NCBI RefSeq assembly: GCF_004745595.1 | Contig: NZ_SRLH01000001.1 | Coordinates: forward strand, 124,001 to 188,000 | Reading direction: 5' to 3' | DNA length: 64,000 bases | From: Flavobacterium humi | Lineage (GTDB): Bacteria > Bacteroidota > Bacteroidia > Flavobacteriales > Flavobacteriaceae | Position numbers and translations under genes: made by a program | Notes under the pieces: model-generated | What the model was told of the DNA's origin: nothing | Database searches by the model: none | What the model saw: the letters and a program-made list of their open reading frames with translations, nothing else | Part shown: piece by piece, positions 1 through 9,091 of the stretch | How positions within the stretch are numbered: the stretch's first letter is position 1 | How the letters are laid out: each line of letters begins with the position of its first letter

Positions 1-1
1 G

Positions 2-775
2 TATTATAAATTTACCGCCGGTAAAGGTTTTGAAGCTGAAGTTACTGAAAATCTTTACATCAGGAATGATTTTAACGATAGCATCATCAAAACCATCCTT
101 GCCAGTAAGTTATTAGACAAAAAAGAATACAAATACAGTGATTTCACGTTTATTTTATTGAAGGAATACCTGGAGAAAACACGTCACAAAACATTGGATG
201 CTATTTCGGAAGAGCAATTCTTTTCAAAATTAGGGATGAATAATACGCTTTATAATCCGTTGCATAAATTCGATATGGACATGATCCCGCCTACCGAAAA
301 CGACACCTATTTCCGTCATCAGGTACTGCAGGGGAATGTGCACGATATGGCTGCTGCGATGCAGGGCGGAGTGGGAGGCCATGCCGGAATTTTCTCCAAT
401 GCGGCCGATGTGGCCAAAATGATGCAGATGTACCTTCAAAAGGGAAGTTATGGCGGCATCCGCTTTTTTTCAGAAAAGACATTCAATGACTTCAATACCT
501 GTTATTTCTGTGCCGAAGGAAACAGGAGAGGCCTTGGTTTTGACAAACCGCAACTCGAAAAAGAAGGCCCTACCTGCGGATGTGTTTCAAAATCAAGCTT
601 CGGGCATACAGGTTTTACCGGTACCATTGCCTGGGCCGATCCTGAAACCGAAATAGTGTATGTTTTCCTTTCCAACAGGACTTTCCCGGATTCCAATGCA
701 TCAAACAGGCTTTCAAAAGAAAACATCAGGGAAGACATCCAGCAGATTATCCAAGCCGCGATTATTGAAAAATAA
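2..775 (+). CDS. C-terminal part of a serine hydrolase (beta-lactamase/class C PBP fold), 5' end outside window
   Basis: The frame is open from base 2 to the stop at 773-775, giving 257 residues of a protein that begins upstream of the window. The segment YSDFTFILL (about bases 137-163) fits the Tyr-box (YxN-like) of serine beta-lactamase/penicillin-binding folds, and HTGFTGT (about 604-624) fits the KTG-like box near the C terminus. In flavobacteria such a domain is often the C-terminal half of a fusion with a glycoside hydrolase family 3 (NagZ-like) domain, and bshA commonly follows it. The GH3 part cannot be seen here, so that fusion is an inference. The probable role is cell-wall or envelope glycan hydrolysis. 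The hydrolase domain itself is well supported. Confidence 0.8.
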   Translation, partial: YYKFTAGKGFEAEVTENLYIRNDFNDSIIKTILASKLLDKKEYKYSDFTFILLKEYLEKTRHKTLDAISEEQFFSKLGMNNTLYNPLHKFDMDMIPPTENDTYFRHQVLQGNVHDMAAAMQGGVGGHAGIFSNAADVAKMMQMYLQKGSYGGIRFFSEKTFNDFNTCYFCAEGNRRGLGFDKPQLEKEGPTCGCVSKSSFGHTGFTGTIAWADPETEIVYVFLSNRTFPDSNASNRLSKENIREDIQQIIQAAIIEK

Positions 776-781
776 TAACGT

Positions 782-789
782 TAATTTTG
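782..789 (+). promoter_or_regulatory. Putative -7 box upstream of bshA
   Basis: TAATTTTG matches the Bacteroidetes -7 consensus TAnnTTTG exactly and lies 46 bases before the bshA start codon, just after the preceding stop codon. No convincing -33 TTTG partner is seen at the usual distance. Confidence 0.35.
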
Positions 790-835
790 TCTAAAATCAC
801 CTATTAAATTTTGTGGTTTTAAGTAAATTCGTAAC

Positions 836-1966
836 ATGAAAATAGCAATAGTTTGTTACCCGACTTTTGGGGGAAGTGGCGTTGTCGCTACTGAATTAGG
901 TTTGGAATTAGCCCACCGCGGACACGAAATCCATTTTATCACATACAGGCAACCGGTTAGGCTGGCACTTTTAAACCCAAATGTGCATTACCATGAAGTG
1001 AACGTTCCCGAATATCCATTGTTCCATTACCAACCGTATGAACTGGCTCTTTCGAGCAAGCTTGTCGATATGGTCAAATTATACAAGATTGATGTGCTGC
1101 ATGTGCATTACGCCATTCCGCATGCCTATGCCGGTTATATGGCCAAGCAAATGTTGAAGGACGAAGGTATTACAATCCCAATGGTCACGACCTTGCACGG
1201 AACGGATATCACTTTGGTAGGGAACCACCCGTTTTACAAACCGGCAGTAACTTTCAGCATCAACAAATCGGATGTGGTAACTTCAGTGTCGCAAAGCCTG
1301 AAAGACGACACCCTAAGGCTTTTTGATATCAAAAACGAGATCGTTGTTATCCCTAATTTTATTGAATTGGATAATAAGATAACGGAAAACATCCATTGCA
1401 AAAGATCTGTAATGGCAAGGCAGGAAGAACGCATTGTGACCCATATCAGTAATTTCAGGAAGGTGAAAAACATCCCGGATGTGGTGAAGGTTTTTTATAA
1501 AATCCAACAGAAAATCCCTGCCAAATTAATGATGGTAGGAGATGGCCCGGAAAAAGAAGAAGCTGAAAAACTGTGCCAGGAACTGGGCATCAGTGATAAG
1601 GTGATATTCTTTGGCAACAGCCACGAAATCAACCAGATATTGAGCTATTCTGATTTGTTTTTATTGCCTTCGGAAACCGAAAGCTTCGGATTGGCGGCCT
1701 TGGAAGCAATGGCATGCCATGTCCCTGTTATTTCCAGTAATTCGGGAGGTTTGCCGGAAGTGAACATCCACGGGGTTTCAGGTTATTTAAGCGATGTTGG
1801 CGATGTGGATGATATGGCAGAAAATGCCCTGGCAATCCTAAAAGACGACACAACCCTGCAACAATTCAAGGAAAATGCCCTGAACACGGCAAAACAGTTT
1901 TCCATCGAAAAAATAGTCCCTTTATATGAAGGTTTATATACGAAAGCAATTCAGGAATCAATATGA
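836..1966 (+). CDS. bshA: N-acetyl-alpha-D-glucosaminyl L-malate synthase BshA
   Basis: This 376-residue GT4-family glycosyltransferase has the length and sequence of BshA, which joins UDP-GlcNAc to L-malate in the first step of bacillithiol synthesis in the cytosol. Visible features are the N-terminal glycine loop (MKIAIVCYPTFGGSGVV), the GTD segment around residue 125 (TTLHGTDITLVG), and the C-terminal nucleotide-sugar motif LPSETESFGLAALEAMA near residue 280. The ATG at 836 starts exactly at the family's usual N terminus. The stop overlaps the next start by 4 bases (ATGA), so the downstream lipoprotein is probably translated from the same message. bshB and bshC are not in the window. Confidence 0.93.
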   Translation: MKIAIVCYPTFGGSGVVATELGLELAHRGHEIHFITYRQPVRLALLNPNVHYHEVNVPEYPLFHYQPYELALSSKLVDMVKLYKIDVLHVHYAIPHAYAGYMAKQMLKDEGITIPMVTTLHGTDITLVGNHPFYKPAVTFSINKSDVVTSVSQSLKDDTLRLFDIKNEIVVIPNFIELDNKITENIHCKRSVMARQEERIVTHISNFRKVKNIPDVVKVFYKIQQKIPAKLMMVGDGPEKEEAEKLCQELGISDKVIFFGNSHEINQILSYSDLFLLPSETESFGLAALEAMACHVPVISSNSGGLPEVNIHGVSGYLSDVGDVDDMAENALAILKDDTTLQQFKENALNTAKQFSIEKIVPLYEGLYTKAIQESI

Positions 1967-2397
1967 AAAAAATAGGATATTATCTTTTGTTTTTAGGTGT
2001 AATGGCTTGTGGTAGTGGTGCATCGAACACATCCGAAACCAAAAAATCGCCCAATGCCTTTGAAGTCATTTACAAAAGCACCTACAACGGCCTGCCGCAA
2101 AAAAAATATTATGTGATTGATAACAATGAAGACCTGAAAGTTCTTTTTTCCCAAATGAAGGAAGACCAGGTCCCGGCAATTGATTTTAAAGATTCAAATG
2201 TTGTGGTCCTTAATATGGGGCAGAAAAATACCGGAGGATATGATGTTTATCCGGAGAAAATCCTCGATGAGGGCAATACGATAGTTTTGACCATAAAAGA
2301 GGTTTCCCCTGGGCCTGGCGATATGGTAACCACAGCACTGACAAATCCGGTTTGTGTGGTGAAGGTCAATTCGAAGAAAGAGATCATTATTAAATAA
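1963..2397 (+). CDS. PrcB-like lipoprotein
   Basis: A 144-residue protein with a lipoprotein signal: a short hydrophobic stretch followed by VMACGS, with the lipidated Cys near residue 17. The mature part, with GGYDVYPEKI and a VSPGPGDMVT segment, resembles the PrcB C-terminal domain family, named after the dentilisin protease complex of Treponema, where PrcB helps protease maturation. The function here is unknown. Its start overlaps the bshA stop by 4 bases, and a hairpin terminator follows directly. No protease gene is adjacent, so a role in a protease complex is not supported by context. Confidence 0.7.
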   Translation: MKKIGYYLLFLGVMACGSGASNTSETKKSPNAFEVIYKSTYNGLPQKKYYVIDNNEDLKVLFSQMKEDQVPAIDFKDSNVVVLNMGQKNTGGYDVYPEKILDEGNTIVLTIKEVSPGPGDMVTTALTNPVCVVKVNSKKEIIIK

Positions 2398-2400
2398 AAA

Positions 2401-2427
2401 AAAACACCTTTTTAAAAGGTGTTTTTT
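2401..2427. terminator. Bidirectional intrinsic terminator
   Basis: AAAACACCTTTTT followed by AAAAGGTGTTTT forms a stem of about 10 bp with A-runs before it and T-runs after it, so it can stop transcription from both convergent neighbours (the PrcB-like gene and the beta-barrel gene). Confidence 0.8.
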
Positions 2428-2431
2428 GTTT

Positions 2432-2920
2432 TTAGAATCTGTATCGGATCCCCAAAGCGATATCCGGGCCAAAATTATCATCCCTGAAATCATCGGAATT
2501 GAAATAAAGCTCCGGCCTGAAATCTAGAGATAACTGGATAGGAACGTCAAAATTATATTCGATACCGATATCTCCTGCCGCAAAAAGGAAAGTCCCATTG
2601 TCTTCATAATTATTGTAGTCGTAATTCCAGCTTCCGATACCGCCACCAACACCGGCGTACCAATTAAATCCGTTATCTATGTTCCAAACCCATTGGTATA
2701 AACCGGCCAGTTTTATGGCGTCCACATGGTTGCTGTTTCTCCATCCTAAATCGAATTCCAAGCGGTTTTTAGAAGACAGGCCTCTTTGGTATGAGATTTC
2801 CCCACCAAAACCATCGTTATCTCCTAAACGCAAACCTAAGGCATTCTTTGAAATATCTTGTGCTTGTCCTGCAAACGCTAAACCTAGTAGCATAAATGCA
2901 GATAAAAATAAATTTTTCAT
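2432..2920 (-). CDS. Small secreted outer-membrane beta-barrel-like protein
   Basis: A 162-residue protein with a clear Sec signal peptide (MKNLFLSAFMLLGLAFAGQA, cleavage before Q21-D22). The mature part alternates hydrophobic and polar residues, is rich in Gly, Asn and aromatics, and ends in YRF, a C-terminal Phe typical of outer-membrane barrel proteins. At about 140 mature residues it would suit an eight-stranded OmpA/OmpX-type barrel. It stands alone and converges on the bshA operon with a shared terminator. The exact function is not recognisable. Confidence 0.65.
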   Translation of the reverse strand: MKNLFLSAFMLLGLAFAGQAQDISKNALGLRLGDNDGFGGEISYQRGLSSKNRLEFDLGWRNSNHVDAIKLAGLYQWVWNIDNGFNWYAGVGGGIGSWNYDYNNYEDNGTFLFAAGDIGIEYNFDVPIQLSLDFRPELYFNSDDFRDDNFGPDIALGIRYRF

Positions 2921-3007
2921 AAGTTTTAATTTGTTTAAACTAAGTAATAAAAACGCTTTTTTGGCGCCATTTAGTATACTAATTTAACAAAAAAAAAATT
3001 ATTAATA

Positions 3008-3838
3008 TCATTTTCGCGCAGAATTAAAGTATACCTGGGTCAATAAATTCTCCATGTCAAAATTGTCATTTTCCTCATTTTCAATCGTTTGTATAGGATT
3101 GTTTGAGTACCTATACAATTTCCACCGCTTGTTGTTGTATTCCAAAGCCGTCAGGTTTTCAACCCAGTCACCGGAGTTTAAATACAGTGTTTTCCCAAAT
3201 TTATTCTCCACTTCCTTGATTTTTGGCTCGTGGATATGACCGCAAATTACATAATCGTATTTTTTTTCAATGGCCAGGTCCGTAGCGGTAATTTCAAAAT
3301 CACCAATAAATTTAACCGCTTTTTTGACGCTTGATTTTATTTTTTTGGAAAAGGAATACGGTTCTTTCCCCAATTTGTTCAGGCACCAGTTGATAAACCT
3401 GTTCAGTAAAATAAGGTAATCATAGCCCAATCCGCCCAGTTTTGCGATCCATTTGGAATGTTGTACCGAGGCATCAAAAACATCTCCATGGAAAACCCAG
3501 GCTTTTTTTCCGTCCAGCTCCAGCAAAAGCTTGTCCTGCAGCGAAAAATTCCCTACAAACGTATCACTGAATTTGCGGAGGAATTCATCGTGGTTTCCCG
3601 TCAGGTAATGCACTTTGGTCCCTTTTGAGGCACAATTGATGATTTGCTTGATGACTTTTAAGTGTTCTTTTGGGAAATATGACTTTCTAAATTGCCAGAT
3701 ATCGATAATATCTCCATTTAAAATAAGCGTTTTTGGTTTGATCGAAGCCAGGTAATTTGCTAATTCCTTTGCATGGCATCCATAAGTGCCGAGGTGGGCA
3801 TCGGAAATCACAACTACTTCTACTTTTCTTTTTTTCAA
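3008..3838 (-). CDS. UDP-2,3-diacylglucosamine diphosphatase-like metallophosphoesterase (LpxH-type)
   Basis: This 276-residue calcineurin-like phosphoesterase has the full metal-binding set: SDAHLG (DxH) near residue 12, NGDIID (GD) near residue 41, TGNHDE (GNHD) near residue 80, HGDVFD near residue 116, and CGHIHEP (GHxH) near residue 200. Flavobacterial proteins of this kind are annotated as LpxH homologues, which cleave UDP-diacylglucosamine in lipid A synthesis on the cytosolic face of the inner membrane. Assignment to that substrate rather than another phosphodiester rests on family resemblance. It is monocistronic, divergent from aroC. Confidence 0.75.
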   Translation of the reverse strand: MKKRKVEVVVISDAHLGTYGCHAKELANYLASIKPKTLILNGDIIDIWQFRKSYFPKEHLKVIKQIINCASKGTKVHYLTGNHDEFLRKFSDTFVGNFSLQDKLLLELDGKKAWVFHGDVFDASVQHSKWIAKLGGLGYDYLILLNRFINWCLNKLGKEPYSFSKKIKSSVKKAVKFIGDFEITATDLAIEKKYDYVICGHIHEPKIKEVENKFGKTLYLNSGDWVENLTALEYNNKRWKLYRYSNNPIQTIENEENDNFDMENLLTQVYFNSARK

Positions 3839-3965
3839 TGGTTATTGATTTGAAGTTTTGCAAATTAAGCGCCATATTATTAATTGAACTTAAATCGAAT
3901 GTTAAGAAAAATATTATTTCCGGTACTTTTGAAGAGCTAAACTTTTAAACTTTAAACTAAAACAG

Positions 3966-3973
3966 TACATTTG
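3966..3973 (+). promoter_or_regulatory. Putative -7 box upstream of aroC
   Basis: TACATTTG matches TAnnTTTG exactly, 16 bases before the aroC start codon, which would leave a very short leader as is common in Bacteroidetes. Confidence 0.4.
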
Positions 3974-3989
3974 TTTCAAACAAATAAAA

Positions 3990-5051
3990 ATGGCAGGAAA
4001 CAGCTACGGAACCCTTTTTAAAGTCACCACTTTCGGCGAATCCCACGGGGAAGCTTTAGGAGGCATTATTGATGGATGCCCGGCAGGAATCGCTTTAGAC
4101 CTCGAGGCAATCCAGGCAGAAATGCAGCGCCGCAAACCTGGTCAGTCTTCCATAGTCACACAACGGAAGGAAGAAGATGAAGTCCGGTTCTTATCCGGTA
4201 TTTTTGAAGGGAAAACAACGGGTACGCCCATAGGTTTCATGATCCCGAACACCAATCAGAAGTCTGATGATTATTCCCATATAAAAGACAGTTACCGGCC
4301 GAGCCACGCCGATTACGTATACGAAAAAAAATACGGCGTCCGTGATTACCGCGGCGGCGGAAGGAGTTCAGCCCGGGAAACGGCCAGCAGGGTAGTGGCG
4401 GGAGCTGTTGCCAAACAAGTGCTGCCGGATATCAGGATACATGCTTTTGTGTCATCCGTAGGGGAAATTTTTATTGACAAACCGTACCAGGACCTGGATT
4501 TTTCATTAATCGAAAGCAATCCGGTGCGTTGCCCTGATTTGGCTGCAGCCGAAAAAATGGAAAAATACATCAAAGAAATCAAAAAACAAGGCGATACAGT
4601 CGGCGGAACAGTTACCTGTGTTATCAGTAATGTCCCTATCGGGCTTGGCGAGCCGGTTTTTGACAAACTCCACGCCGAACTGGGAAAAGCAATGCTTTCC
4701 ATCAATGCGGTAAAAGGCTTCGAATACGGCAGCGGTTTCTGTGGAGCCAAAATGAAAGGAAGTGAGCATAATGATCAGTATAACGAAGACGGAACGACCA
4801 GGTCAAACCTTTCAGGAGGCATTCAGGGAGGTATTTCAAATGGAATGGATATTTATTTCAGGGTCGCTTTCAAACCTGTAGCAACACTTATCCAAAAACA
4901 GGAAGTTTTAACCAATGCAGGCCAAATCATAGAACAACAGGGCAAAGGGCGCCATGATCCTTGTGTCGTGCCTCGTGCCGTTCCTATCGTAGAAGCTATG
5001 GCTGCCATGGTCCTGGCCGATTTTTACTTATTAAACAAAACCCAAAAATAA
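3990..5051 (+). CDS. aroC: Chorismate synthase
   Basis: A 353-residue protein with chorismate synthase signatures: [16 protein letters not shown] near residue 13, [14 protein letters not shown] near 105, [17 protein letters not shown] near 120, and a C-terminal [12 protein letters not shown] segment near 325. It converts 5-enolpyruvylshikimate-3-phosphate to chorismate using reduced FMN, the last common step of aromatic synthesis. Chorismate is also the substrate of the PabB encoded at 27-28 kb. The gene has its own promoter-like box and ends 5 bases before the next start codon, so it may be cotranscribed with the symporter. Confidence 0.97.
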   Translation: MAGNSYGTLFKVTTFGESHGEALGGIIDGCPAGIALDLEAIQAEMQRRKPGQSSIVTQRKEEDEVRFLSGIFEGKTTGTPIGFMIPNTNQKSDDYSHIKDSYRPSHADYVYEKKYGVRDYRGGGRSSARETASRVVAGAVAKQVLPDIRIHAFVSSVGEIFIDKPYQDLDFSLIESNPVRCPDLAAAEKMEKYIKEIKKQGDTVGGTVTCVISNVPIGLGEPVFDKLHAELGKAMLSINAVKGFEYGSGFCGAKMKGSEHNDQYNEDGTTRSNLSGGIQGGISNGMDIYFRVAFKPVATLIQKQEVLTNAGQIIEQQGKGRHDPCVVPRAVPIVEAMAAMVLADFYLLNKTQK

Positions 5052-5056
5052 TCCAC

Positions 5057-6325
5057 ATGCATACACATTCGCCTGAGGCTGAATCGACAAAGAAAAAATC
5101 ATTCCTGAGTAACTTAACGGTACAAATCCTGATTGCTATGCTATTGGGAGGTGCCTTAGGGATGTTTATCCATAATAATTATTCTGAAGCAGCGGCAAAA
5201 GAATTTAGCGGTTACATTAAAATGCTGGCTACCATATTCATCCGTTTAGTTCAAATGATTATCGCACCATTAGTAGTCACCACACTAATTGTCGGAATAG
5301 CGAAATTAGGCGATATAAAATCAGTGGGGCGAATTGGCGGAAAAGCACTGGGTTGGTTTTTTACAGCTTCGTTCATTTCCCTATTGATCGGAATGTTTTG
5401 GGTAAATGTACTGCAGCCTGGAACCGGTTTGCATCTATCAGATGTTGATGTGTCGACTGCTGCTGAAGTAACTGATAAGACACAGGGTTTCTCGGCGCAG
5501 AATTTCGTGGAGCATATCATCCCTAAAAGTATTTTCGAAGCCATGGCCACCAATGAAATCCTGCAAATCGTCATTTTTTCGATTTTCTTCGGATTGGCAA
5601 CTGCTTCCTTGGGAGAGTATTCCAAACCGGTTGTAAATGTTTTGGATAAGCTATCGCACATCATCCTAAAAATGGTCAATTATGTAATGAAATTTGCACC
5701 CCTGGGTGTTTTCGGAGCCATTGCAGGTGTTTTTGCCATTAAAGATGCAGTTGTATTATTGGAAACCTACAAGAACTTTTTAGGGTCGTTTTTCGTAGGG
5801 ATTTCAACCCTATGGGTAGTGTTGTTGCTGGCAGGATATATTTTCCTGAAAGGCAGGATGACCCAATTGCTAAAGCATATCATCAGCCCTTTGGTTATTG
5901 CTTTCGGCACAACCAGCAGTGAAGCGGTTTTTCCTAAATTGACCGAAGAACTCGAAAAATTCGGTGTCAAAGACAAAATAGTATCTTTTATGTTGCCGTT
6001 GGGTTATTCGTTTAACCTTGACGGAAGTATGATGTACATGACTTTTGCCAGCATTTTTATTGCACAGGTTTACAACGTACACCTGGACCTGCCTACCCAA
6101 TTGACCATGCTTTTTGTACTAATGCTGACCAGTAAAGGCATTGCGGGTGTGCCAAGAGCCAGCTTGGTTGTTGTTGCGGCTACTTGCGGGATGTTTAAAA
6201 TCCCTGTGGAAGGAATCGCATTAATTTTGCCTATCGATCATTTCTGCGATATGTTCAGAAGTGCTACAAATGTACTGGGGAATGCTTTGGCTACTTCTGT
6301 GGTAGGGAAATGGGAAAAAGATTAA
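5057..6325 (+). CDS. Dicarboxylate/amino acid:cation symporter (DAACS family)
   Basis: A 422-residue membrane protein of the GltP/DctA family, which imports glutamate, aspartate or C4-dicarboxylates with H+ or Na+. Family marks are RLVQMIIAPLVVTTLIVGIAKLG-type helices near residue 65 (RLVQMIIAPLV), the serine-rich loop AFGTTSSEAVFPK near residue 285, SFNLDGSMMYM near residue 320, and LTSKGIAGVPRAS near residue 360. About eight membrane helices are visible. A longer frame is open into aroC, but the ATG at 5057, 5 bases after the aroC stop, gives the normal N terminus, so I chose it. The substrate cannot be told from sequence alone. Confidence 0.88.
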   Translation: MHTHSPEAESTKKKSFLSNLTVQILIAMLLGGALGMFIHNNYSEAAAKEFSGYIKMLATIFIRLVQMIIAPLVVTTLIVGIAKLGDIKSVGRIGGKALGWFFTASFISLLIGMFWVNVLQPGTGLHLSDVDVSTAAEVTDKTQGFSAQNFVEHIIPKSIFEAMATNEILQIVIFSIFFGLATASLGEYSKPVVNVLDKLSHIILKMVNYVMKFAPLGVFGAIAGVFAIKDAVVLLETYKNFLGSFFVGISTLWVVLLLAGYIFLKGRMTQLLKHIISPLVIAFGTTSSEAVFPKLTEELEKFGVKDKIVSFMLPLGYSFNLDGSMMYMTFASIFIAQVYNVHLDLPTQLTMLFVLMLTSKGIAGVPRASLVVVAATCGMFKIPVEGIALILPIDHFCDMFRSATNVLGNALATSVVGKWEKD

Positions 6326-6385
6326 TAATGTAATAAATAAAATGTTATATTTGATGTAATCGTTTAATCAAAACATACATCAATT

Positions 6386-8041
6386 ATGAAAAAAACATTA
6401 CTTTATTTAGTATTAATTGTTGGTTTTATCGCCAATGCGCAAACGGATTACTATACAGCGTTGCCCAATAACAATTCCACTTCCGGTAACGGAAGGGCAC
6501 CTCAGGGAGCAACGAAATACAATAGAAGCATTTGGTTGATCACTGCTGCAGAAATGACAGCTTCAGGATTTACAAACGGTTCTGTTGTCAATTCATTGGG
6601 ATTTAATTATTCGACTGCGCAAAACATTGCCACAACTGGGAATATTGTCATCTATTTGCAAAATACTGCCGATGCTACCAATACCAAAAGCACCACATGG
6701 GCAACTGCCATCGGAGGTATGACAACTGTAAGCAACGGAAGTGTTACGCTTCCAGCCGCTACCGGTACATTTGACATTCCCTTCGCAGGAGGATCCCCTT
6801 TTACTTATACAGGAGGAGCGCTTTATGTAGCCTTCGATTACCAAAATGCAGCCAATCCTATCGCTACTACAGCCAATGCAGCGTTGTGCTCCACAACTTT
6901 GGCCAACGGGCTTAAAAGTGCTTTCAGTGCTACAGCGGCTCCTGCCACTATTGCAGCTTCCAATTTCCGTCCGGAAACAAGATTGGGCAAACAGGTAACC
7001 TGCGCCAGGCCAACAGCTTTAGGATTCAATACGCCTGCTTTAAATTCAGCTAACCTTACTTTTAATGTGACAGCTGGCGGAACCGTTACCCTGGAGTACG
7101 GGCCATATGGCTTTGTACAAGGAACCGGGACTACTGTAAACAGTGTAACAAGCCCTTATAACGTAACCGGTTTGGCACCAAACAGTACGTACGAGTATTA
7201 TGTTAGGAAAGATTGCGGCGGCGGTAACTTAAGCGTATGGGAAGGCCCGTATCCGTTCTATACTATTTTCCAGTCTACAGCACCCACTTATAATACCAGT
7301 TTCGAGCATGTTGATTTTCCTTTTGTAGGCTGGTTGGCCGTACCTAATAACACTGCCAATGCATGGTTCATCAATTATGGCGGGCCTGGAAGTGCTTTGG
7401 TACAGCAAGGCGAAAGTTCAGCGGTAGCGATTACACCGGCAGCAGCTGCAGCCAATGAAAGATTATTTTCAAGAGGCATCAATCTAACGGCAGGTTCCAC
7501 AACGACTATAACGTACTATGTAAGGAATTACCAGGCAGCCACTACAGCCTTGGCCAATTACCAACTGACAGTAGGTACAGATCAGACCGCGGCTTCACAA
7601 ACCACTGTATTAGCCACAGAAACAGGTATAAGCAATACTGCTTTTGCTCAAAAAACATATAATTTCACACCGCCTTCCACCGGTACATATTATTTCAGTT
7701 TCCTGCATAATTCCCCTATGAATCCTACGGCAAATTCTACCCATGCCTTGATTATAGACAATGTTACCGTTACGGAAGTGCTATCCACTAAAGATTTCCT
7801 ATTCTCAAAAATCGCAGTATATCCTAACCCGGCAACTGATTTTGTTACCATTAGCAACACCGCTGCCATAGAAATCAATTCTGTAGAGATTGTAGATGTA
7901 AACGGAAGGATCGTTAAAGCCCTAACGCCTAAAAACACACCAATAACGCAAATCAATATTGCTGATTTGACGGCTGGTGTTTATTTTATGAATATCAAAA
8001 CAAGCGAAGGTTCCGGAACAAAGAAAATCGTGAAAGAATAA
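6386..8041 (+). CDS. T9SS-exported protein with fibronectin-like module and type A sorting domain
   Basis: A 551-residue secreted protein. It begins with a signal peptide ending in FIANAQT. The first half is a Gly/Thr/Asn-rich beta-structured region; a fibronectin type III-like module (about residues 207-300, ARPTALGFNTPALNSANLTF) follows; then a jelly-roll-like region around residues 310-460. The last ~75 residues form a type A T9SS sorting domain: VYPNPATDFVTI, a central VNGRIVKAL strand, and GVYFMNIKTSEG before the terminal KKIVKE. The domain directs export through the PorSS/T9SS and surface attachment or release. The ligand or enzymatic role is unknown. A terminator follows. Confidence 0.85.
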   Translation: MKKTLLYLVLIVGFIANAQTDYYTALPNNNSTSGNGRAPQGATKYNRSIWLITAAEMTASGFTNGSVVNSLGFNYSTAQNIATTGNIVIYLQNTADATNTKSTTWATAIGGMTTVSNGSVTLPAATGTFDIPFAGGSPFTYTGGALYVAFDYQNAANPIATTANAALCSTTLANGLKSAFSATAAPATIAASNFRPETRLGKQVTCARPTALGFNTPALNSANLTFNVTAGGTVTLEYGPYGFVQGTGTTVNSVTSPYNVTGLAPNSTYEYYVRKDCGGGNLSVWEGPYPFYTIFQSTAPTYNTSFEHVDFPFVGWLAVPNNTANAWFINYGGPGSALVQQGESSAVAITPAAAAANERLFSRGINLTAGSTTTITYYVRNYQAATTALANYQLTVGTDQTAASQTTVLATETGISNTAFAQKTYNFTPPSTGTYYFSFLHNSPMNPTANSTHALIIDNVTVTEVLSTKDFLFSKIAVYPNPATDFVTISNTAAIEINSVEIVDVNGRIVKALTPKNTPITQINIADLTAGVYFMNIKTSEGSGTKKIVKE

Positions 8042-8060
8042 TAGTCAGTATCATAAATAA

Positions 8061-8092
8061 AAAAAGCCAAATCATTTGATTTGGCTTTTTTG
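8061..8092. terminator. Bidirectional intrinsic terminator
   Basis: AAAAAGCCAAATCA and TGATTTGGCTTTTT form a 14-bp stem with flanking A- and T-runs between the convergent T9SS cargo gene and the TIGR00266 gene. Confidence 0.85.
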
Positions 8093-8094
8093 TA

Positions 8095-8895
8095 TTAAAA
8101 TCTGTTGTCACCGTCGAGCAGGTTTCCTAAACCTCCGAGCAAGCTACCTTCTTCACGGCCGCTTCCTCCGGCTTTCGGGGCAGAAGCAATGATCCTGTCG
8201 GCCAACCTACTGAAAGGCAATGACTGTACATATACTATTCCCGGGCCACGAAGCGTAGCAAAAAACAATCCTTCACCACCAAATATGGAATTTTTGATCC
8301 CTCCAATGAATTCAATATCATAATCGACATCTTTCGTAAAACCCACGATACAGCCTGTATCTACTTTCAGGATTTCCCCGGCTTGCAGTTCCTTGCGTGC
8401 CAAAGTCCCTCCGGAATGTACAAAAGCCATGCCGTCTCCTTCAATCTTTTGCATGATAAAACCTTCACCGCCAAACAACCCGCGGCCTAATTTCTTCGAA
8501 AATTCAATCCCGACCGAAACCCCTTTGGCTGCGCACAAGAAAGAATCTTTCTGGCAAATGAATTTTCCCTGGTATTGAGTCAGGTCTATCGGTACTATTT
8601 TCCCTGGGTACGGAGACGCAAAAGAAACTTTACGTTTGCTGTTATCCTGGTTCATGTAGGCGGTCATAAAAAGGCTTTCCCCGGTCAGCATCCTTTTCCC
8701 GGCATTGAGCAATTTTCCAAAAACACCGTTCTGTTCATTGGAACCGTCCCCGAAAATGGTCTCCATCTTAATCCCGTTGTCCATCATCATAAAACTTCCG
8801 GCTTCGGCCACGACCACTTCCTGCGGGTCTAGTTCTATTTCAACATATTGCATTTCTTCCCCATAAATATGGTAATCGATTTCGTGTGCTTGCAT
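8095..8895 (-). CDS. TIGR00266 (AIM24-like) family protein
   Basis: A 266-residue protein that matches the conserved TIGR00266/AIM24 family: EIDYHIYGEEMQYVEIELDP at the N terminus, EAGSFMMMDNGI near residue 31, FGGEGFIMQKIEGDG near residue 142, a FGGEGLFFATLRGPG repeat near residue 205, and a Gly-rich C-terminal tail. The family forms a trimeric beta-sandwich related to tryptophan RNA-binding-attenuator folds, and its biochemical role is unknown. The length is normal. It is monocistronic, facing the T9SS cargo gene. Confidence 0.88.
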   Translation of the reverse strand: MQAHEIDYHIYGEEMQYVEIELDPQEVVVAEAGSFMMMDNGIKMETIFGDGSNEQNGVFGKLLNAGKRMLTGESLFMTAYMNQDNSKRKVSFASPYPGKIVPIDLTQYQGKFICQKDSFLCAAKGVSVGIEFSKKLGRGLFGGEGFIMQKIEGDGMAFVHSGGTLARKELQAGEILKVDTGCIVGFTKDVDYDIEFIGGIKNSIFGGEGLFFATLRGPGIVYVQSLPFSRLADRIIASAPKAGGSGREEGSLLGGLGNLLDGDNRF

Positions 8896-9064
8896 GGTTT
8901 TGTTTTTTTTGATTATGAATGATTAGACACAGGAGCCAGCAAGATGTTACAGATAAAATAGTGTTTCTTTTCTCGCTCGGGTTTTATTCTTTGCGGTGGG
9001 CCGGTACGAATTAGCGGCCCAAAAATAAAACAGGCAAACCCGGTACAAACCAAACTAAAAAATG

Positions 9065-9072
9065 TAATTTTG
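9065..9072 (+). promoter_or_regulatory. Putative -7 box upstream of miaE
   Basis: TAATTTTG matches TAnnTTTG exactly, 19 bases before the miaE start. Confidence 0.4.
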
Positions 9073-9091
9073 CATACTTATTTTTTACAAA